Positions 44,495 through 52,962 of a stretch of DNA of 64,000 nucleotides are shown in pieces. Position numbers and translations under genes: made by a program. The number at the start of each line of letters is the position of its first letter. Within the stretch, counting starts at the first letter, position 1. A model generated the notes under the pieces. That model was not told where the DNA came from and ran no database searches. It was given only the letters and a program-made list of their open reading frames with translations. Origin of the DNA: Streptomyces caniscabiei (GTDB taxonomy: Bacteria > Actinomycetota > Actinomycetes > Streptomycetales > Streptomycetaceae); NCBI RefSeq assembly GCF_014930365.1, contig NZ_JABXWI010000006.1, positions 124,001 to 188,000 of the forward strand, in the 5' to 3' direction.

Positions 44495-45417
44495 CGGTCC
44501 TGGGGGTGAGGAGGGTGGGGGCCGGGTTCGGCGGCGAGGCGGGCGATGCGGTCGCTGATGAGCGCGGGGCGGCGGATGGGCAGCGCGTGCGTGGTGCGGG
44601 GGAGGATCTCCATGCGGGCGGCCGGGAGTTGGGCGGCCAGCTGCTTGGTGTGGGCGGCGGGGATGTGCCGGTCGTCCGCGCCGGCCATCAGCAGCAGCCG
44701 GTCGCCGAGCTGGTTGAGCATGGTGGCGTCGCGCGGCTGGTAGCGGCGCAGGCACTGCCACAGGTCGGCGAGATCGCGGGTGGGGGTGTGGCGGATGCCG
44801 TGGCGGCACGGCGGTGGCCCGTCGGCCGGCCGATCAGGGTGGGGCGCGAGGCTGTAGGGGTGTGTGGTGGGCAGCCGGTGCCGCAGCCGGTCCACGGCCT
44901 GGGGCGCGTGGGTGCAGGTCAGGGCGAACAGGCTGCGTCCGGTGGCCATAAGCAGGGCACGCGGGCTGCGGCCGGGCAGCACGCTCGCCCCGCGTGCGGT
45001 GGCCGACAGCAGCACCATGCCCCTTACGCGGGCCTGGTGTTGGGGGTGCAGGGCGGTGAGCTCCTGCAGGACGAGGGCGCCCAGGGAATGGCCGGCGAGC
45101 ACGAGCGGCCCGTCGGGGACGAGGTGGGTCAGGATCTGGTGCAGGTCGTCGGCGAGCTGCCGGATCGTCAGCGGTGCCTGGCCGCGCGGGGTGTGACCGT
45201 GCGCGCGCTGGTCGTAGCGCACGACGCTCAGGCCCAGACCGGTCAGATGCCGGGCGTGGACACGCCACAGGTCCGCGGTGACGGACGCGCCGTGCACCAG
45301 CACGACCGTCGCGCCGCCGGGACGTGGGTGCACCGGAGTGTCGCGGTAAGCGGACAGACGCGTGCCGTCTGCGGCGGAGACCGACAACACCTGAGTGGCA
45401 AAGGGTGGGTTGCGCAC
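44491..45417 (-). CDS. Alpha/beta-fold hydrolase
   Basis: A 308-residue alpha/beta hydrolase: oxyanion region ATVVLVHGASVTADLW, SVVRYDQRAHGHTPRG, nucleophile elbow LVLAGHSLGALVLQ, a late aspartate in LLLMAGADDRHIP and a catalytic histidine in RTTHALPIRR. GTG at 45417 has GGGAG eight bases upstream; upstream frame is not coding-like. First gene of the coupled operon hydrolase / PAPS-like / Dcm / DnaB-N. Substrate unknown. Confidence 0.8.
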   Translation of the reverse strand: MRNPPFATQVLSVSAADGTRLSAYRDTPVHPRPGGATVVLVHGASVTADLWRVHARHLTGLGLSVVRYDQRAHGHTPRGQAPLTIRQLADDLHQILTHLVPDGPLVLAGHSLGALVLQELTALHPQHQARVRGMVLLSATARGASVLPGRSPRALLMATGRSLFALTCTHAPQAVDRLRHRLPTTHPYSLAPHPDRPADGPPPCRHGIRHTPTRDLADLWQCLRRYQPRDATMLNQLGDRLLLMAGADDRHIPAAHTKQLAAQLPAARMEILPRTTHALPIRRPALISDRIARLAAEPGPHPPHPQDR

Positions 45418-45628
45418 AGGTAGGACTCCCAAACGGGGATCAGTAGGGGGCTGCCGTTCGGCGTTCGCGCCGGGGCGGTGGAACCGCCCGTCCGGCACCG
45501 CACTGCGCTTGCCGCCGTACTGGGTCGGGCGGATGGCGAGGAGGCGGCCACGAGAGGGCCGGCCAATCAGCCCGTACAGCTGTGGCCTTCGGTAGCTGTG
45601 TCGCGCTGGATCCCGGCGGCGGAGATGT

Positions 45629-46456
45629 TCAGTGGCGCGGGCCCGGCGTGACGGCGGGGGCAGCAACGGCGGGCGGCCGTGCCACAGTGGAGTCGCCGGG
45701 GCCGGCCAGGTAGACGGGGCTGACCAGGACGCGGTCCGTCAGGGCGAAGCCGGTTATCGCGTGCGTCCCACGGCGGCCTGCTTGGTCGCAGGAGGCGTCA
45801 CGGCCGCTGTTCGGGCGGGCATGGCGGCGGGCTTGTGCTGGGCGAGGGCACGCTGGCCTGCGGCGGTGACGTGGAGGCGCTGGCCCTGGTGCAGGGATGT
45901 TGTGGTGTCCACCTCGACGAGTCCTCGCTTGATCAGGGCGTTGAGGGTGGCGACGTTCACGGTGGCCCGGTCCTTGTCCATGGCCTTGAGCACGCCGTAT
46001 CGGCTGATCACGTAACGGGTGCCGCCACTTGCGGACAACCGGGCGAGGACGGCGTACTGGCTGTCCGTGATCTTCGGCACCGGTGTCGTCTGGAACGAGG
46101 ACGGCGCCGGCCTGGCCCGTGGCCGCGGTCGCGGCGACCGCGTGCTCGGTGAAGCGGATGGTCACGTCGGGCTGGGCATCCGGGCTTGCGCCGTGCTGGC
46201 GCGTGGTCCAGGCCAGGCCGACGAGGTCCAGGGTGTGGGCCATGAGCCCGAAGGCCGCGACACCGGCGCGCTCGTGCGCGTCCTCGGCAGCCTCGGGCGG
46301 CAGGAGGTAGAGGGTGCGGCCCTGGTGCTCGCGGGCGGTGAATCCCGCGCCGGTCAGGATGCGGGCGGCGTTGCGGAGAGGGCGGTTGAGGACGAGGAAG
46401 GTCCATCCGTCGCCGGTCGAGCCGATGAAGATGTCGTGGTGATCGGTGAGGGCCAT
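45629..46456 (-). CDS. Hypothetical protein; reading frame of doubtful integrity
   Basis: From ATG 46456, the first ~125 codons (IFIGSTGDGWTFLVLNRPLR, QGRTLYLLPPEAAEDAHERA) show strong coding bias. After about 46080 the bias moves to a different frame, that of the winged-helix gene 45754-46080, and this frame is open but not coding-like. It becomes coding-like again at the end (RVLVSPVYLAGPGDST), which resembles the start of a DUF317 protein. Best explained by a lost stop or frameshift and fusion to a DUF317 remnant. Confidence 0.4.
   Translation of the reverse strand: MALTDHHDIFIGSTGDGWTFLVLNRPLRNAARILTGAGFTAREHQGRTLYLLPPEAAEDAHERAGVAAFGLMAHTLDLVGLAWTTRQHGASPDAQPDVTIRFTEHAVAATAATGQAGAVLVPDDTGAEDHGQPVRRPRPVVRKWRHPLRDQPIRRAQGHGQGPGHRERRHPQRPDQARTRRGGHHNIPAPGPAPPRHRRRPACPRPAQARRHARPNSGRDASCDQAGRRGTHAITGFALTDRVLVSPVYLAGPGDSTVARPPAVAAPAVTPGPRH
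45754..46080 (-). CDS. Small winged-helix-like protein
   Basis: 108 residues from GTG 46080. ITDSQYAVLARLSASGGTRY, then ATVNVATLNALIKRGLVEVD and LHVTAAGQRALAQH read as a winged HTH with a beta wing, as in small MarR/PadR-like proteins. Codon bias is excellent throughout. It sits inside the longer open frame 45629-46456; the coding bias supports this one for the shared stretch. It may originally have been the second half of the upstream protein. Confidence 0.6.
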   Translation of the reverse strand: MPKITDSQYAVLARLSASGGTRYVISRYGVLKAMDKDRATVNVATLNALIKRGLVEVDTTTSLHQGQRLHVTAAGQRALAQHKPAAMPARTAAVTPPATKQAAVGRTR

Positions 46457-46513
46457 GGTGGTCCGGAGGGTCGTGGTGCGGTCAGCGTGATTTGGGGGTG
46501 TGGCGCAGCGCGG

Positions 46514-48310
46514 TTAGGCGGCCGTGTCGTAGTCGCCCTGCTGGAATGCGTGCTTGGCTATGGCGCGGGCGGTGATGGCCTTCGACGCACGGTCGGAGGC
46601 GGCGGACAGCTCGTCAGCGCCGGGCTCCAGGTACCAGGGACGCAGGTCGAGCATCGCGGCCCGCATGCCGGTGGCGAAGCACAGCGCGGTGCCCTTGGGC
46701 AGGGCCCGGATCGCGTCGGGGGGCAGGATCCGCTCCTGCCGCATCGACACGGAGGTCGACTTGCCGGACTCCGAGTGGGAGGTCGAGGTGGTCTCGACAT
46801 CGTGGTCGCCGATCAGGCGGCTGAGCTTGTCGGCGAAGTCGGGGTCGTCGATACCGGAGCCGATGACCTTCACGGTCGAGGCGGACCACATGGCGTCCAT
46901 GCCGGCGTCACCCCAGACCTTCTGGCCCTGGCGGTAGGACTGCAGGATCGTGATCGGGATAATCCCGCGCGACCCGAGGTGCGAATACAGATCCGGCAAG
47001 TCGCTGATCTTGCACACGTTGGCGGCCTCGTCGAGGATCGCCAGCATGGGCGGGTCGAGCCGTCCGCCGGCGCGTTCGGCCTGGGCGGTCGCGGCGCGCA
47101 TCACCGAGTCCGCGCACGCCGCGATCAGCGCGGAGGCGCCGCCGCCTCCGTCTTTGCTGAGCAGGAAGAGCGTGTCGGTGGAGGTGACGAACTGCGCCGG
47201 CTGGAATTCGGGGACGCCCTTCTGCGGCGTCACCCAGGCCGCGATCTCGGAGTTGAGCAGCGTGGCGGCGTACTGGCGGGCGGTCTCGTAGATGCCGTCG
47301 CGGGTCTCGGGCGGCCCCTCCACGGTGCCCTTCAACTGCGCAGCGACGGCGGCGAAACCGTGATCACGGAGGATGTCGAGCGGGGTCCGGTCGGCAGGGA
47401 AGGCGAGCCACTGCATGATGTCGGTGATCGGCCGCTCGTCGAGAGCCGCGGCCAAGAGCAGCTGGGACAGGATGTTGCTGCCGGCCTTGGACCAGAAGTC
47501 GCCCTGCTGGGACGCATCCACGCTCGCGGCGAGGAAGTGGCCCGCCAGCCGGTTCGCCCCGTCCAGGGTGGTCGCGCCGGCCAGGGGGTTCCACCACATC
47601 TCGCGGGCAGCATGGGCGATCTGCTGCGGGTCCATGGTCCACACCTGTCCCGTCTTCGCCCGCGCTTCGTAGGCCGTGGTGAAGGCATCGCCGGCGGCCT
47701 TGTTGCTGGTGAGCAGCACCGGGCCCGGGGCGTGCAGGATGGAGGGGATCGCGAGCGAGGTCGTCTTGCCGGACCGGGGCGCCATGATCGCGACGGCGAC
47801 GTCCTCGAACCCCATGCGCACCTCGTGCCTGGTGCCCTGCAGGTTGCCCAGGAGGATGCCGGTGTCCTTCGCGTCGATGTTCTTGGCGTCCTTCAGACTC
47901 GGCCGAAGGGAGCGGGCCTTGTCGGTGATCGCCCTGGCCATCAGGGGCTCGATGTCCCGGGCCTTGGCCATGTCTGCGATCTTCTTTTCCCGGCCGCCGC
48001 TGCGGCTCTTGTGCCGGGCCCATACGACGCCGCCCGCCACTGCGAGGGCCAGGAGTAGAAGGACGGGCACGATGCGGGCGCCGATCAGCAGGGACGTTTC
48101 TCCCGTACCGGGCCAGACCTGCTCGGGGTGGAGTAGGGCGGCGGTCGGCTGGTACGGCGCCCAGTCGGCTCCGGTGAGGTAGGCGGTGATGTTGCCCGAC
48201 AGCCAGGCGAAGTGGGCGAAGGGGACGACGACTGCGAGCACGCCGAGGAGGAGGCGCAGAACGAGGTCGTAACCGTCGGTGGAACTGTTCGAGGAGGAGG
48301 AAGGGGGCAA
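46514..48310 (-). CDS. Type IV secretion coupling protein (VirD4/TraG family)
   Basis: A 598-residue coupling ATPase that would bring DNA to a conjugation channel. Two membrane helices (about 16-36 and 75-97) are followed by Walker A VAIMAPRSGKTTSLAIPSIL (PRSGKTT about 178-184), LLTSNKAAGDAFTTAYEARA, Walker B MLAILDEAANVCKI near residue 420 and SRGIIPITILQSYRQGQKVW with the conserved Gln. ATG at 48310. No VirB4 or relaxase-type channel gene was recognised in the window. Supports a conjugative or mobilisable element. Confidence 0.92.
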   Translation of the reverse strand: MPPSSSSNSSTDGYDLVLRLLLGVLAVVVPFAHFAWLSGNITAYLTGADWAPYQPTAALLHPEQVWPGTGETSLLIGARIVPVLLLLALAVAGGVVWARHKSRSGGREKKIADMAKARDIEPLMARAITDKARSLRPSLKDAKNIDAKDTGILLGNLQGTRHEVRMGFEDVAVAIMAPRSGKTTSLAIPSILHAPGPVLLTSNKAAGDAFTTAYEARAKTGQVWTMDPQQIAHAAREMWWNPLAGATTLDGANRLAGHFLAASVDASQQGDFWSKAGSNILSQLLLAAALDERPITDIMQWLAFPADRTPLDILRDHGFAAVAAQLKGTVEGPPETRDGIYETARQYAATLLNSEIAAWVTPQKGVPEFQPAQFVTSTDTLFLLSKDGGGGASALIAACADSVMRAATAQAERAGGRLDPPMLAILDEAANVCKISDLPDLYSHLGSRGIIPITILQSYRQGQKVWGDAGMDAMWSASTVKVIGSGIDDPDFADKLSRLIGDHDVETTSTSHSESGKSTSVSMRQERILPPDAIRALPKGTALCFATGMRAAMLDLRPWYLEPGADELSAASDRASKAITARAIAKHAFQQGDYDTAA

Positions 48311-48342
48311 GGGCTACGTGCTTCCGGGCGGGGACGTGGGGA

Positions 48343-48525
48343 TCAGCGACTGCGGCCGTTCTTGACCGGCGCAGGCGCCGAGGGCATCGGTGTGGTCGGC
48401 GGGACGGTGCGCCGGGCAGCGAGGGTGTGGACGCGTTCTTCCAGCGCCCCGGCTACGAGTTCGGCGAGCACGTCTGTGGTCCGGCGGGTGACGACGTTTG
48501 GGTCGTGGGTCGGCCAACTGCGCAC
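48343..48525 (-). CDS. Small hypothetical protein
   Basis: 60 residues from GTG 48525. Good third-position GC over VVTRRTTDVLAELVAGALEE; the helical N-terminal half is followed by a P/A-rich tail. It ends 32 bases before the coupling-protein start and lies just after the CTAG repeat array, so it may be the first gene of that operon. Confidence 0.45.
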   Translation of the reverse strand: MRSWPTHDPNVVTRRTTDVLAELVAGALEERVHTLAARRTVPPTTPMPSAPAPVKNGRSR

Positions 48526-48580
48526 GGGGTTCGGCTCGGCTGGCGAGCTGGTGGACCTGCAAGACCGTCGACCACTGCAC

Positions 48581-48660
48581 GCTAGGTAAAGGGCTAGTAA
48601 TCGCGCTAGGTGGTGTCCTATGGGGAGAGCTAGCCGTCACGCCATGTAGCGCGCTAGCTA
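48581..48660. repeat. CTAG repeat array in 12-base register
   Basis: GCTAG occurs at 48581, 48593, 48605, 48629 and 48653, i.e. spacings of 12, 12, 24 and 24 bases. The missing 12-base positions hold degenerate versions (CCTAT at 48617). CTAG is otherwise scarce here. Candidate operator or partition/transfer iterons upstream of the coupling-protein operon. Confidence 0.65.
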
Positions 48661-48805
48661 CCCCGCTCCCCGCCCCCTGTTCGGACGTTTCCCCTCGGGT
48701 GTGCAACTCCGCCACGCCGGTGCGCGCGACGGGGGCCGGATCGGCGAGCGCGGCGGTGAACGCGGTGACCAGGCGTGTGGGAGCGTGCTCGCCGAAGCGG
48801 GCCTG

Positions 48806-49288
48806 TCACACGTTCTGATGCAGGCCGGCCGTGACGGTGACGAACCAGGCTCCCGGATCATCCAGCGTTCCCAGGCGCTCGACGTACGTCGCATTGTCGG
48901 GCGATATGAGGCCGCTCTCGCCGTACGGTGACCAACCGATCTGCCGCAGCGGTTCGTACGGGTCGCAGGGGGCGCTCGCTGTCGAGGCGGAGTCGGTGAC
49001 GGCGGCGATGAGTTCGACGGGCGTGCGGGCGCCGAAGCTCGCGTACCAGGCGGGACGGTCCGGTTCCGCAGCGTGGCTCAACGTCCACCACTGTCCGTCG
49101 GGATCGGGTTCCAGGCGCAGGAGGGCCTTCTGGTCGGGGCTGGCGAGCAGGACGCGCGGCAGGAGGGGGTCGTTGCCATGACTTCAGCGGCAGGCACGGT
49201 AGAGAGGGATGGTGATCCAGGCCGGATCAGCGGCCGGCGAGGTGCCGCGGTGTGATGAAGTCGACCTCGACGGTCTCGGGAGCCGGGG
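48806..49288 (-). pseudogene. DUF317 gene broken by frameshift
   Basis: The N-terminus (VEVDFITPRHLAGR, stop) and the body (LLRLEPDPDGQWWTLSH, AWYASFGARTPVELIAAVTD, DPYEPLRQIGWSPYG) are in different frames with a TGA between them; the usual GD..HVT..L..GW stretch after HLAG is missing. Probably an internal deletion. Confidence 0.7.
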
Positions 49289-49294
49289 GCATGC

Positions 49295-49861
49295 TCACTT
49301 CCGTGCCGCAGTCCGCCGGAGAGGTGCGGGGAGCGGTATGGGGGCCAGAGGCGAACGGGCCTTGCGGGCAGCGGAGTTGATCTCCCGGAGCGTCTTGCCG
49401 TGAGTGGCCCAGTCGTCGAGGTAGCTCCATGATTCGGCGTGATGCTCGGCGAGGGGGTCGTCGAAGTCGGCGGTGCCGGGCCTGGCGGTGGTGGGGAGGG
49501 CGTCTTGGGTGGCCAGCCACCGCTCGTGCAGTTCGTCGAGCCGGTCGAGGGCGTCGCGCAGGACGCCCAACTGGTAGACCCAGCGGCTCTGCACCGTGTT
49601 CTGCGGCAGTTGGGCCAGCTTTGTTTCGGCGGTGGCCAGCAGGTGACGGGCGCCGTAGCGGAGCGGCTCGAACGCTGTGAGGGTGTCGGCGTCGCGCTGG
49701 CTCGCGCGCATGCCGTAGGCGTGGTCGTCGTGGGGCCAGCCGTCGAGGTCGGTGTGCTCGTCGGTGTAGGCGTCCCAGGCGTCGAGGATCTTCTTGCTGT
49801 CGTTCAGATAGTCGTCGAGGTGCCGGAGGGAGTCGCGGTGTGCGTGGTGGTCGCTGGAGAT
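49295..49861 (-). CDS. Hypothetical protein without canonical start
   Basis: The coding-like frame ends at 49295 with RTAARK. Its N-terminal part (DHHAHRDSLRHLDDYLNDSK, KILDAWDAYTDEH) has strong bias well upstream of the first ATG (49711), but no ATG, GTG or TTG exists between there and the preceding stop. ATC at 49861, nine bases after AGGA, sits where a start is expected. Either a non-canonical start or a mutated one. W- and H-rich, function unknown. Confidence 0.5.
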   Translation of the reverse strand: MSSDHHAHRDSLRHLDDYLNDSKKILDAWDAYTDEHTDLDGWPHDDHAYGMRASQRDADTLTAFEPLRYGARHLLATAETKLAQLPQNTVQSRWVYQLGVLRDALDRLDELHERWLATQDALPTTARPGTADFDDPLAEHHAESWSYLDDWATHGKTLREINSAARKARSPLAPIPLPAPLRRTAARK

Positions 49862-49946
49862 GAGGTGGAGTCCTGTCGGTTCAGCGGCGAGCGGTCGGCT
49901 GGGCTGCGCCGACGTTCGCCGGGGCCGGGGCCGTCGCGGGTTTCGT

Positions 49947-50708
49947 CTACTGACGGCGGGTGGAGCGTGCCCGTGCGCGGAGGGAGTCGATACGGGTGGT
50001 GTGCGCGTCGACCACCTGCTGCGGGCGCAGCGCACTGGGCGTCTGCACGGCGCTGTAGTGGCCGGTGCGGTCATACATGCCGCGCTGGAGCGGGCTACGG
50101 TCGGTCAGTGCGGTGAGGAACGATCCGACCAGACGGGCGGGGGTGCGCTCGTCGAGGTAGGCGTGCCAGATGCTCGGGCCGCGGAACTTTCCGCGGTCGG
50201 GCTCACGGGTCTCGACGTGCCAGGACGGCCCGGCGCTGAATTCGCGCAACGAGCGCAGTTCGACGTGACACATGGAGTCCGGTGAATGCGCCGTGCCCTT
50301 CGAGGCGCGGTGCCAGCCCGCCACGGTCACCGGCTGCCACGGGTCCGCCTCCTGCGGCGGCGGAGCGATGAGGGCGTCCGTGAAGCCGGCGAGGACCTCG
50401 GCGGGCACGAGTTCGCCGAATTCGGCGTACCAGCCGGGCTCGGTGTCGGTGGGCTCCGCCCGCAGCCGCCACCATGCGGAGGTGGCGGACTGCGGGTCGA
50501 ACTGGAGGCGGTGGCGCAGGTCGGGGCTGTGCAGGACGATCTCGGCACTCAGGGGGTCGGAGACGGCGCTCCATCCGGCGGCGGCCAGACCGTGGGTGAC
50601 GTGGCGGGCGTCTCCGGGGCCGGCGAGGTGGCGGGGGCTGGTGTCGAACGGGATGCGCCCGGCGTGCTTGTTAGCGTACGCGGCGAGCTGCCGTTCGCTC
50701 AGCGGCAC
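49947..50708 (-). CDS. DUF317 protein
   Basis: A 253-residue DUF317 protein: FDTSPRHLAGPGDARHVTHG, RLRAEPTDTEPGWYAEFG, EVLAGFTDALIAPP, then a second repeat with FRGPSIWHAYLDERTPARLV. DUF317 proteins are common on Streptomyces plasmids and conjugative elements; function unknown. GTG at 50708 overlaps the end of the preceding gene by ten bases. Confidence 0.8.
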   Translation of the reverse strand: MPLSERQLAAYANKHAGRIPFDTSPRHLAGPGDARHVTHGLAAAGWSAVSDPLSAEIVLHSPDLRHRLQFDPQSATSAWWRLRAEPTDTEPGWYAEFGELVPAEVLAGFTDALIAPPPQEADPWQPVTVAGWHRASKGTAHSPDSMCHVELRSLREFSAGPSWHVETREPDRGKFRGPSIWHAYLDERTPARLVGSFLTALTDRSPLQRGMYDRTGHYSAVQTPSALRPQQVVDAHTTRIDSLRARARSTRRQ

Positions 50709-51055
50709 CGGCAGTACCCCGGCTCGCTCGTGCCGGCGCTGCCGTACAGGTCGCGGAGGTCGTCCAGGACGTAGTGGAGGGTGTGCTGGTCGGTCTGCTC
50801 CCACGCGGCCGTGCGCAACTCGGTGATCAGAAGGTCGATCTGCGCGGTGCGCGGGACGTCCGTGTGGTTGTGAAGGGCACGGGCGAGGGCGCGCAGCGTG
50901 TCGGCGAGTTGGACGGGCAGGCCCGTGTACTCGTCGAGGAGAGGCTCGACGAGGGCGAGGGCCTCCACGGGGTCGGGGTTCTCGCGCAGGTAGTCGGTGA
51001 GGTCCGACAGCGTTTCGGTCAGTGTGTGGATGGTGTCCGGGGTGAGTGCGGGCAT
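50699..51055 (-). CDS. Hypothetical helical protein
   Basis: 118 residues from ATG 51055, with AAGGAG four bases upstream. All-helical and acidic (TLTETLSDLTDYLRENPDPV, LADTLRALARALHNHTDVPR). No family recognised. It lies between two DUF317 genes and overlaps the next gene by ten bases. Confidence 0.7.
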   Translation of the reverse strand: MPALTPDTIHTLTETLSDLTDYLRENPDPVEALALVEPLLDEYTGLPVQLADTLRALARALHNHTDVPRTAQIDLLITELRTAAWEQTDQHTLHYVLDDLRDLYGSAGTSEPGYCRCR

Positions 51056-51081
51056 CGGGCTCCTTGGGACGGGGCGTCGGG

Positions 51082-51885
51082 TCAGCGGCGGGTCCGGGCG
51101 CCGTCGGCCGGGGTGTAGGGACGGGCGGTAGTGCGTGGCCGGGTGCTTCGGGCGCTGCCCTGGGCCCAGGTGGCGGCGCGGGCGGCCGTGATCCGGGCCT
51201 GCTGCCACGCACCGAGCTGGGAGGGCTTGACGGAGACTGACCAGGTGCGGATCTGCGCGCTGTGCGGTACGCGTCCGCGCGGGCGCATCACGGGATCGGG
51301 GCTGGCGAGTTCGGTCGAGAAGGCTTGCATCAGGTGCATCGGGGTGTTGGGCGTGAAGTTGGCCGTCCACCCGTTGCCCTGCTTGTCCTTCGCTCCGGTC
51401 CACCACATCGCCGTGCCGTCGGGGCTGTGGTGGTATTGCATCCACGCGGTGCCGTCAGGGCTGGTCGCGGTGTAGTGCTCGCCCTCGAAACGCGTGTGCC
51501 AGTTCTGCTCCTCCAACGGTGCCCAGACGTTGGGCGCGTGGGCGGAGTGGGGGCGGGTGAGGGCGTCGGTCAGACCGGCGACGATCTCCACCGGGGTCTG
51601 CCGGCCCAGGTGCGCCGTCCACTCGCCCTTGGGGCCGTCCGCTCTGCCGTGAATGGTCCACCCGCCGGGAAGGACGTAGGGGTCGTAGGCGACACGGACG
51701 GTGCGGTCGGGGCTCCCCATGAGCAGGGGGCCGTTCGTCTTGGACTTGTCCCGCCATCCCGAGGCGCGCAGGAACGCCGCGACGTGGCGGACGTCGCCGC
51801 CGCCGGCGAGGGCCCGGGGCTGGACGAGGTAGTGCTGCTCGGCCTGTTCGCCCGGCCCCCAGCCCTGCCATTGCTTCTTCTTCAC
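51082..51885 (-). CDS. DUF317 protein
   Basis: 267 residues. LVQPRALAGGGDVRHVAAFL, GWTIHGRADGPKGEWTAHLG, VEIVAGLTDALTRPH, and a second copy with MWWTGAKDKQGNGWTANFTP. GTG at 51885 overlaps the upstream gene stop by four bases (GTGA). Function unknown, as for other DUF317 proteins. Confidence 0.8.
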   Translation of the reverse strand: MKKKQWQGWGPGEQAEQHYLVQPRALAGGGDVRHVAAFLRASGWRDKSKTNGPLLMGSPDRTVRVAYDPYVLPGGWTIHGRADGPKGEWTAHLGRQTPVEIVAGLTDALTRPHSAHAPNVWAPLEEQNWHTRFEGEHYTATSPDGTAWMQYHHSPDGTAMWWTGAKDKQGNGWTANFTPNTPMHLMQAFSTELASPDPVMRPRGRVPHSAQIRTWSVSVKPSQLGAWQQARITAARAATWAQGSARSTRPRTTARPYTPADGARTRR

Positions 51886-52265
51886 CGGTGCCGCCGGATG
51901 ACGAGCGGTGCGGGTGCCGGGGGCTTCGCCGCACGGGTGGCGGGCTGGGTGCCGGCGTGCTTGAGGGTGTCCTTGTGCTCGTCCAGGTCGAGGGCGATGT
52001 CGTACAGCTCGTTCGAGGCGCGGCCCAGAGCGAGCCACACCTCTGCGGGGAGGAATCCCCGCTCGGCCTGGTCCTTGGCGAACACGCTGCCGGTGGCGAC
52101 GAGTTGGGTGACACCGCCGAGGACTCCGGTCTCTGGGTCGAGAACGCGGGCGATGACCTGCGCGGCCTGGGCGGGGGGTAGTTGAGAGAGGTGATCGGAG
52201 AGCTGACCGAGCCGGCGGGTGATCTCGTCGGCCAGTTTCATCGGATGGGGGGCGGGGTGGGACAT
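51882..52265 (-). CDS. Hypothetical protein
   Basis: 127 residues from ATG 52265; helical (KLADEITRRLGQLSDHLSQL, ASNELYDIALDLDEHKDTL) with a proline/alanine-rich C-terminal tail. No family recognised. Translationally coupled to the following DUF317 gene. Confidence 0.7.
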   Translation of the reverse strand: MSHPAPHPMKLADEITRRLGQLSDHLSQLPPAQAAQVIARVLDPETGVLGGVTQLVATGSVFAKDQAERGFLPAEVWLALGRASNELYDIALDLDEHKDTLKHAGTQPATRAAKPPAPAPLVIRRHR

Positions 52266-52288
52266 GCTCCTCCGGGTCAGGGGGACGG

Positions 52289-52490
52289 TCAGTGGTGGTG
52301 GCGGTGGCCGACGCGCAGTGTCTCGGCGAGGACGGTTTCCGGGCGGGTGCTGGCCAGCAGGGAGACGCGGTCCGGGCCGAGCGGTGTGCAGGCGCGCAGG
52401 TAGCGGCGGAACAGCGCGGTCGCGAGTCGGGGTTTGAGCCGGTGGCTGATCGGCGGGGGTGTGCGGGCTGCTACGGGTTTCTCCGGGATT
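52289..52490 (-). CDS. Small coding-like frame without canonical start
   Basis: About 65 codons ending ETVLAETLRVGHRHHH, with high third-position GC (LATALFRRYLRACTPLGPDR). Upstream of it GGAGAAACCC is followed by GTA, not GTG; no ATG, GTG or TTG is in frame after the hairpin at 52503-52530. Start and reality uncertain. Confidence 0.3.
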
Positions 52491-52502
52491 GAGTGGTGCG
52501 GT

Positions 52503-52530
52503 GGGCGGCCCCGGAGTGCCGGGGCCGCCC
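52503..52530. terminator. Hairpin after the 52539 gene
   Basis: GGGCGGCCCCGG and CCGGGGCCGCCC form a perfect 12-bp stem with loop AGTG, just beyond the stop at 52539. No clear T-run on the minus strand. Confidence 0.55.
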
Positions 52531-52538
52531 GGGCGGTC

Positions 52539-52946
52539 TTACGGGGTGCGCCGGGCCGGTGCGGGGTGCGAGGGAGAGCTGCCCGGTGGCGGATGCTGCG
52601 TGGAGGGACGGGCGGCACGGGTGCGGGCCTTGTGCACGGCTTGCCGGTAGGCGGCTTCGTCGAAGACGCCGGGCGTGCAGTTGACCTCGTATCCGGCCAG
52701 GAGCAGGGCGGGGATGGCGCGGGTCGCCAGGCGCTTCTGCTCGGCGGCATCGAGGTGTTCGGGCACGGTGTGCCAGATGTAGAGCGGCACGCCTGTGGGG
52801 TATTCGTGGCGTTCGAGGCCGAGCTGTTCCAGCAGGTCGTGGAGCTGGGCGGGGGCGCCGGTGGGGGTGTCGGCGTGGATGGTGGTCGTCAGGGCCTTGA
52901 TGTAGATCTCGACGTCCGTGCCGTATTCGTCGGCCAGGTTGGCCAT
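52539..52946 (-). CDS. Hypothetical protein
   Basis: 135 residues from ATG 52946 with GGAGAG six bases upstream. IYIKALTTTIHADTPTG, HEYPTGVPLYIWHTVPEHLD, ALLLAGYEVNCTPGVFDEA; P/S-rich tail. The 'ALLLAGYEV' block resembles 'HALLAAGHSVHLDPAL' of the next gene upstream, suggesting a distant shared fold. Function unknown. Confidence 0.7.
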   Translation of the reverse strand: MANLADEYGTDVEIYIKALTTTIHADTPTGAPAQLHDLLEQLGLERHEYPTGVPLYIWHTVPEHLDAAEQKRLATRAIPALLLAGYEVNCTPGVFDEAAYRQAVHKARTRAARPSTQHPPPGSSPSHPAPARRTP

Positions 52947-52962
52947 GTCTGTCTCTCCGGGG

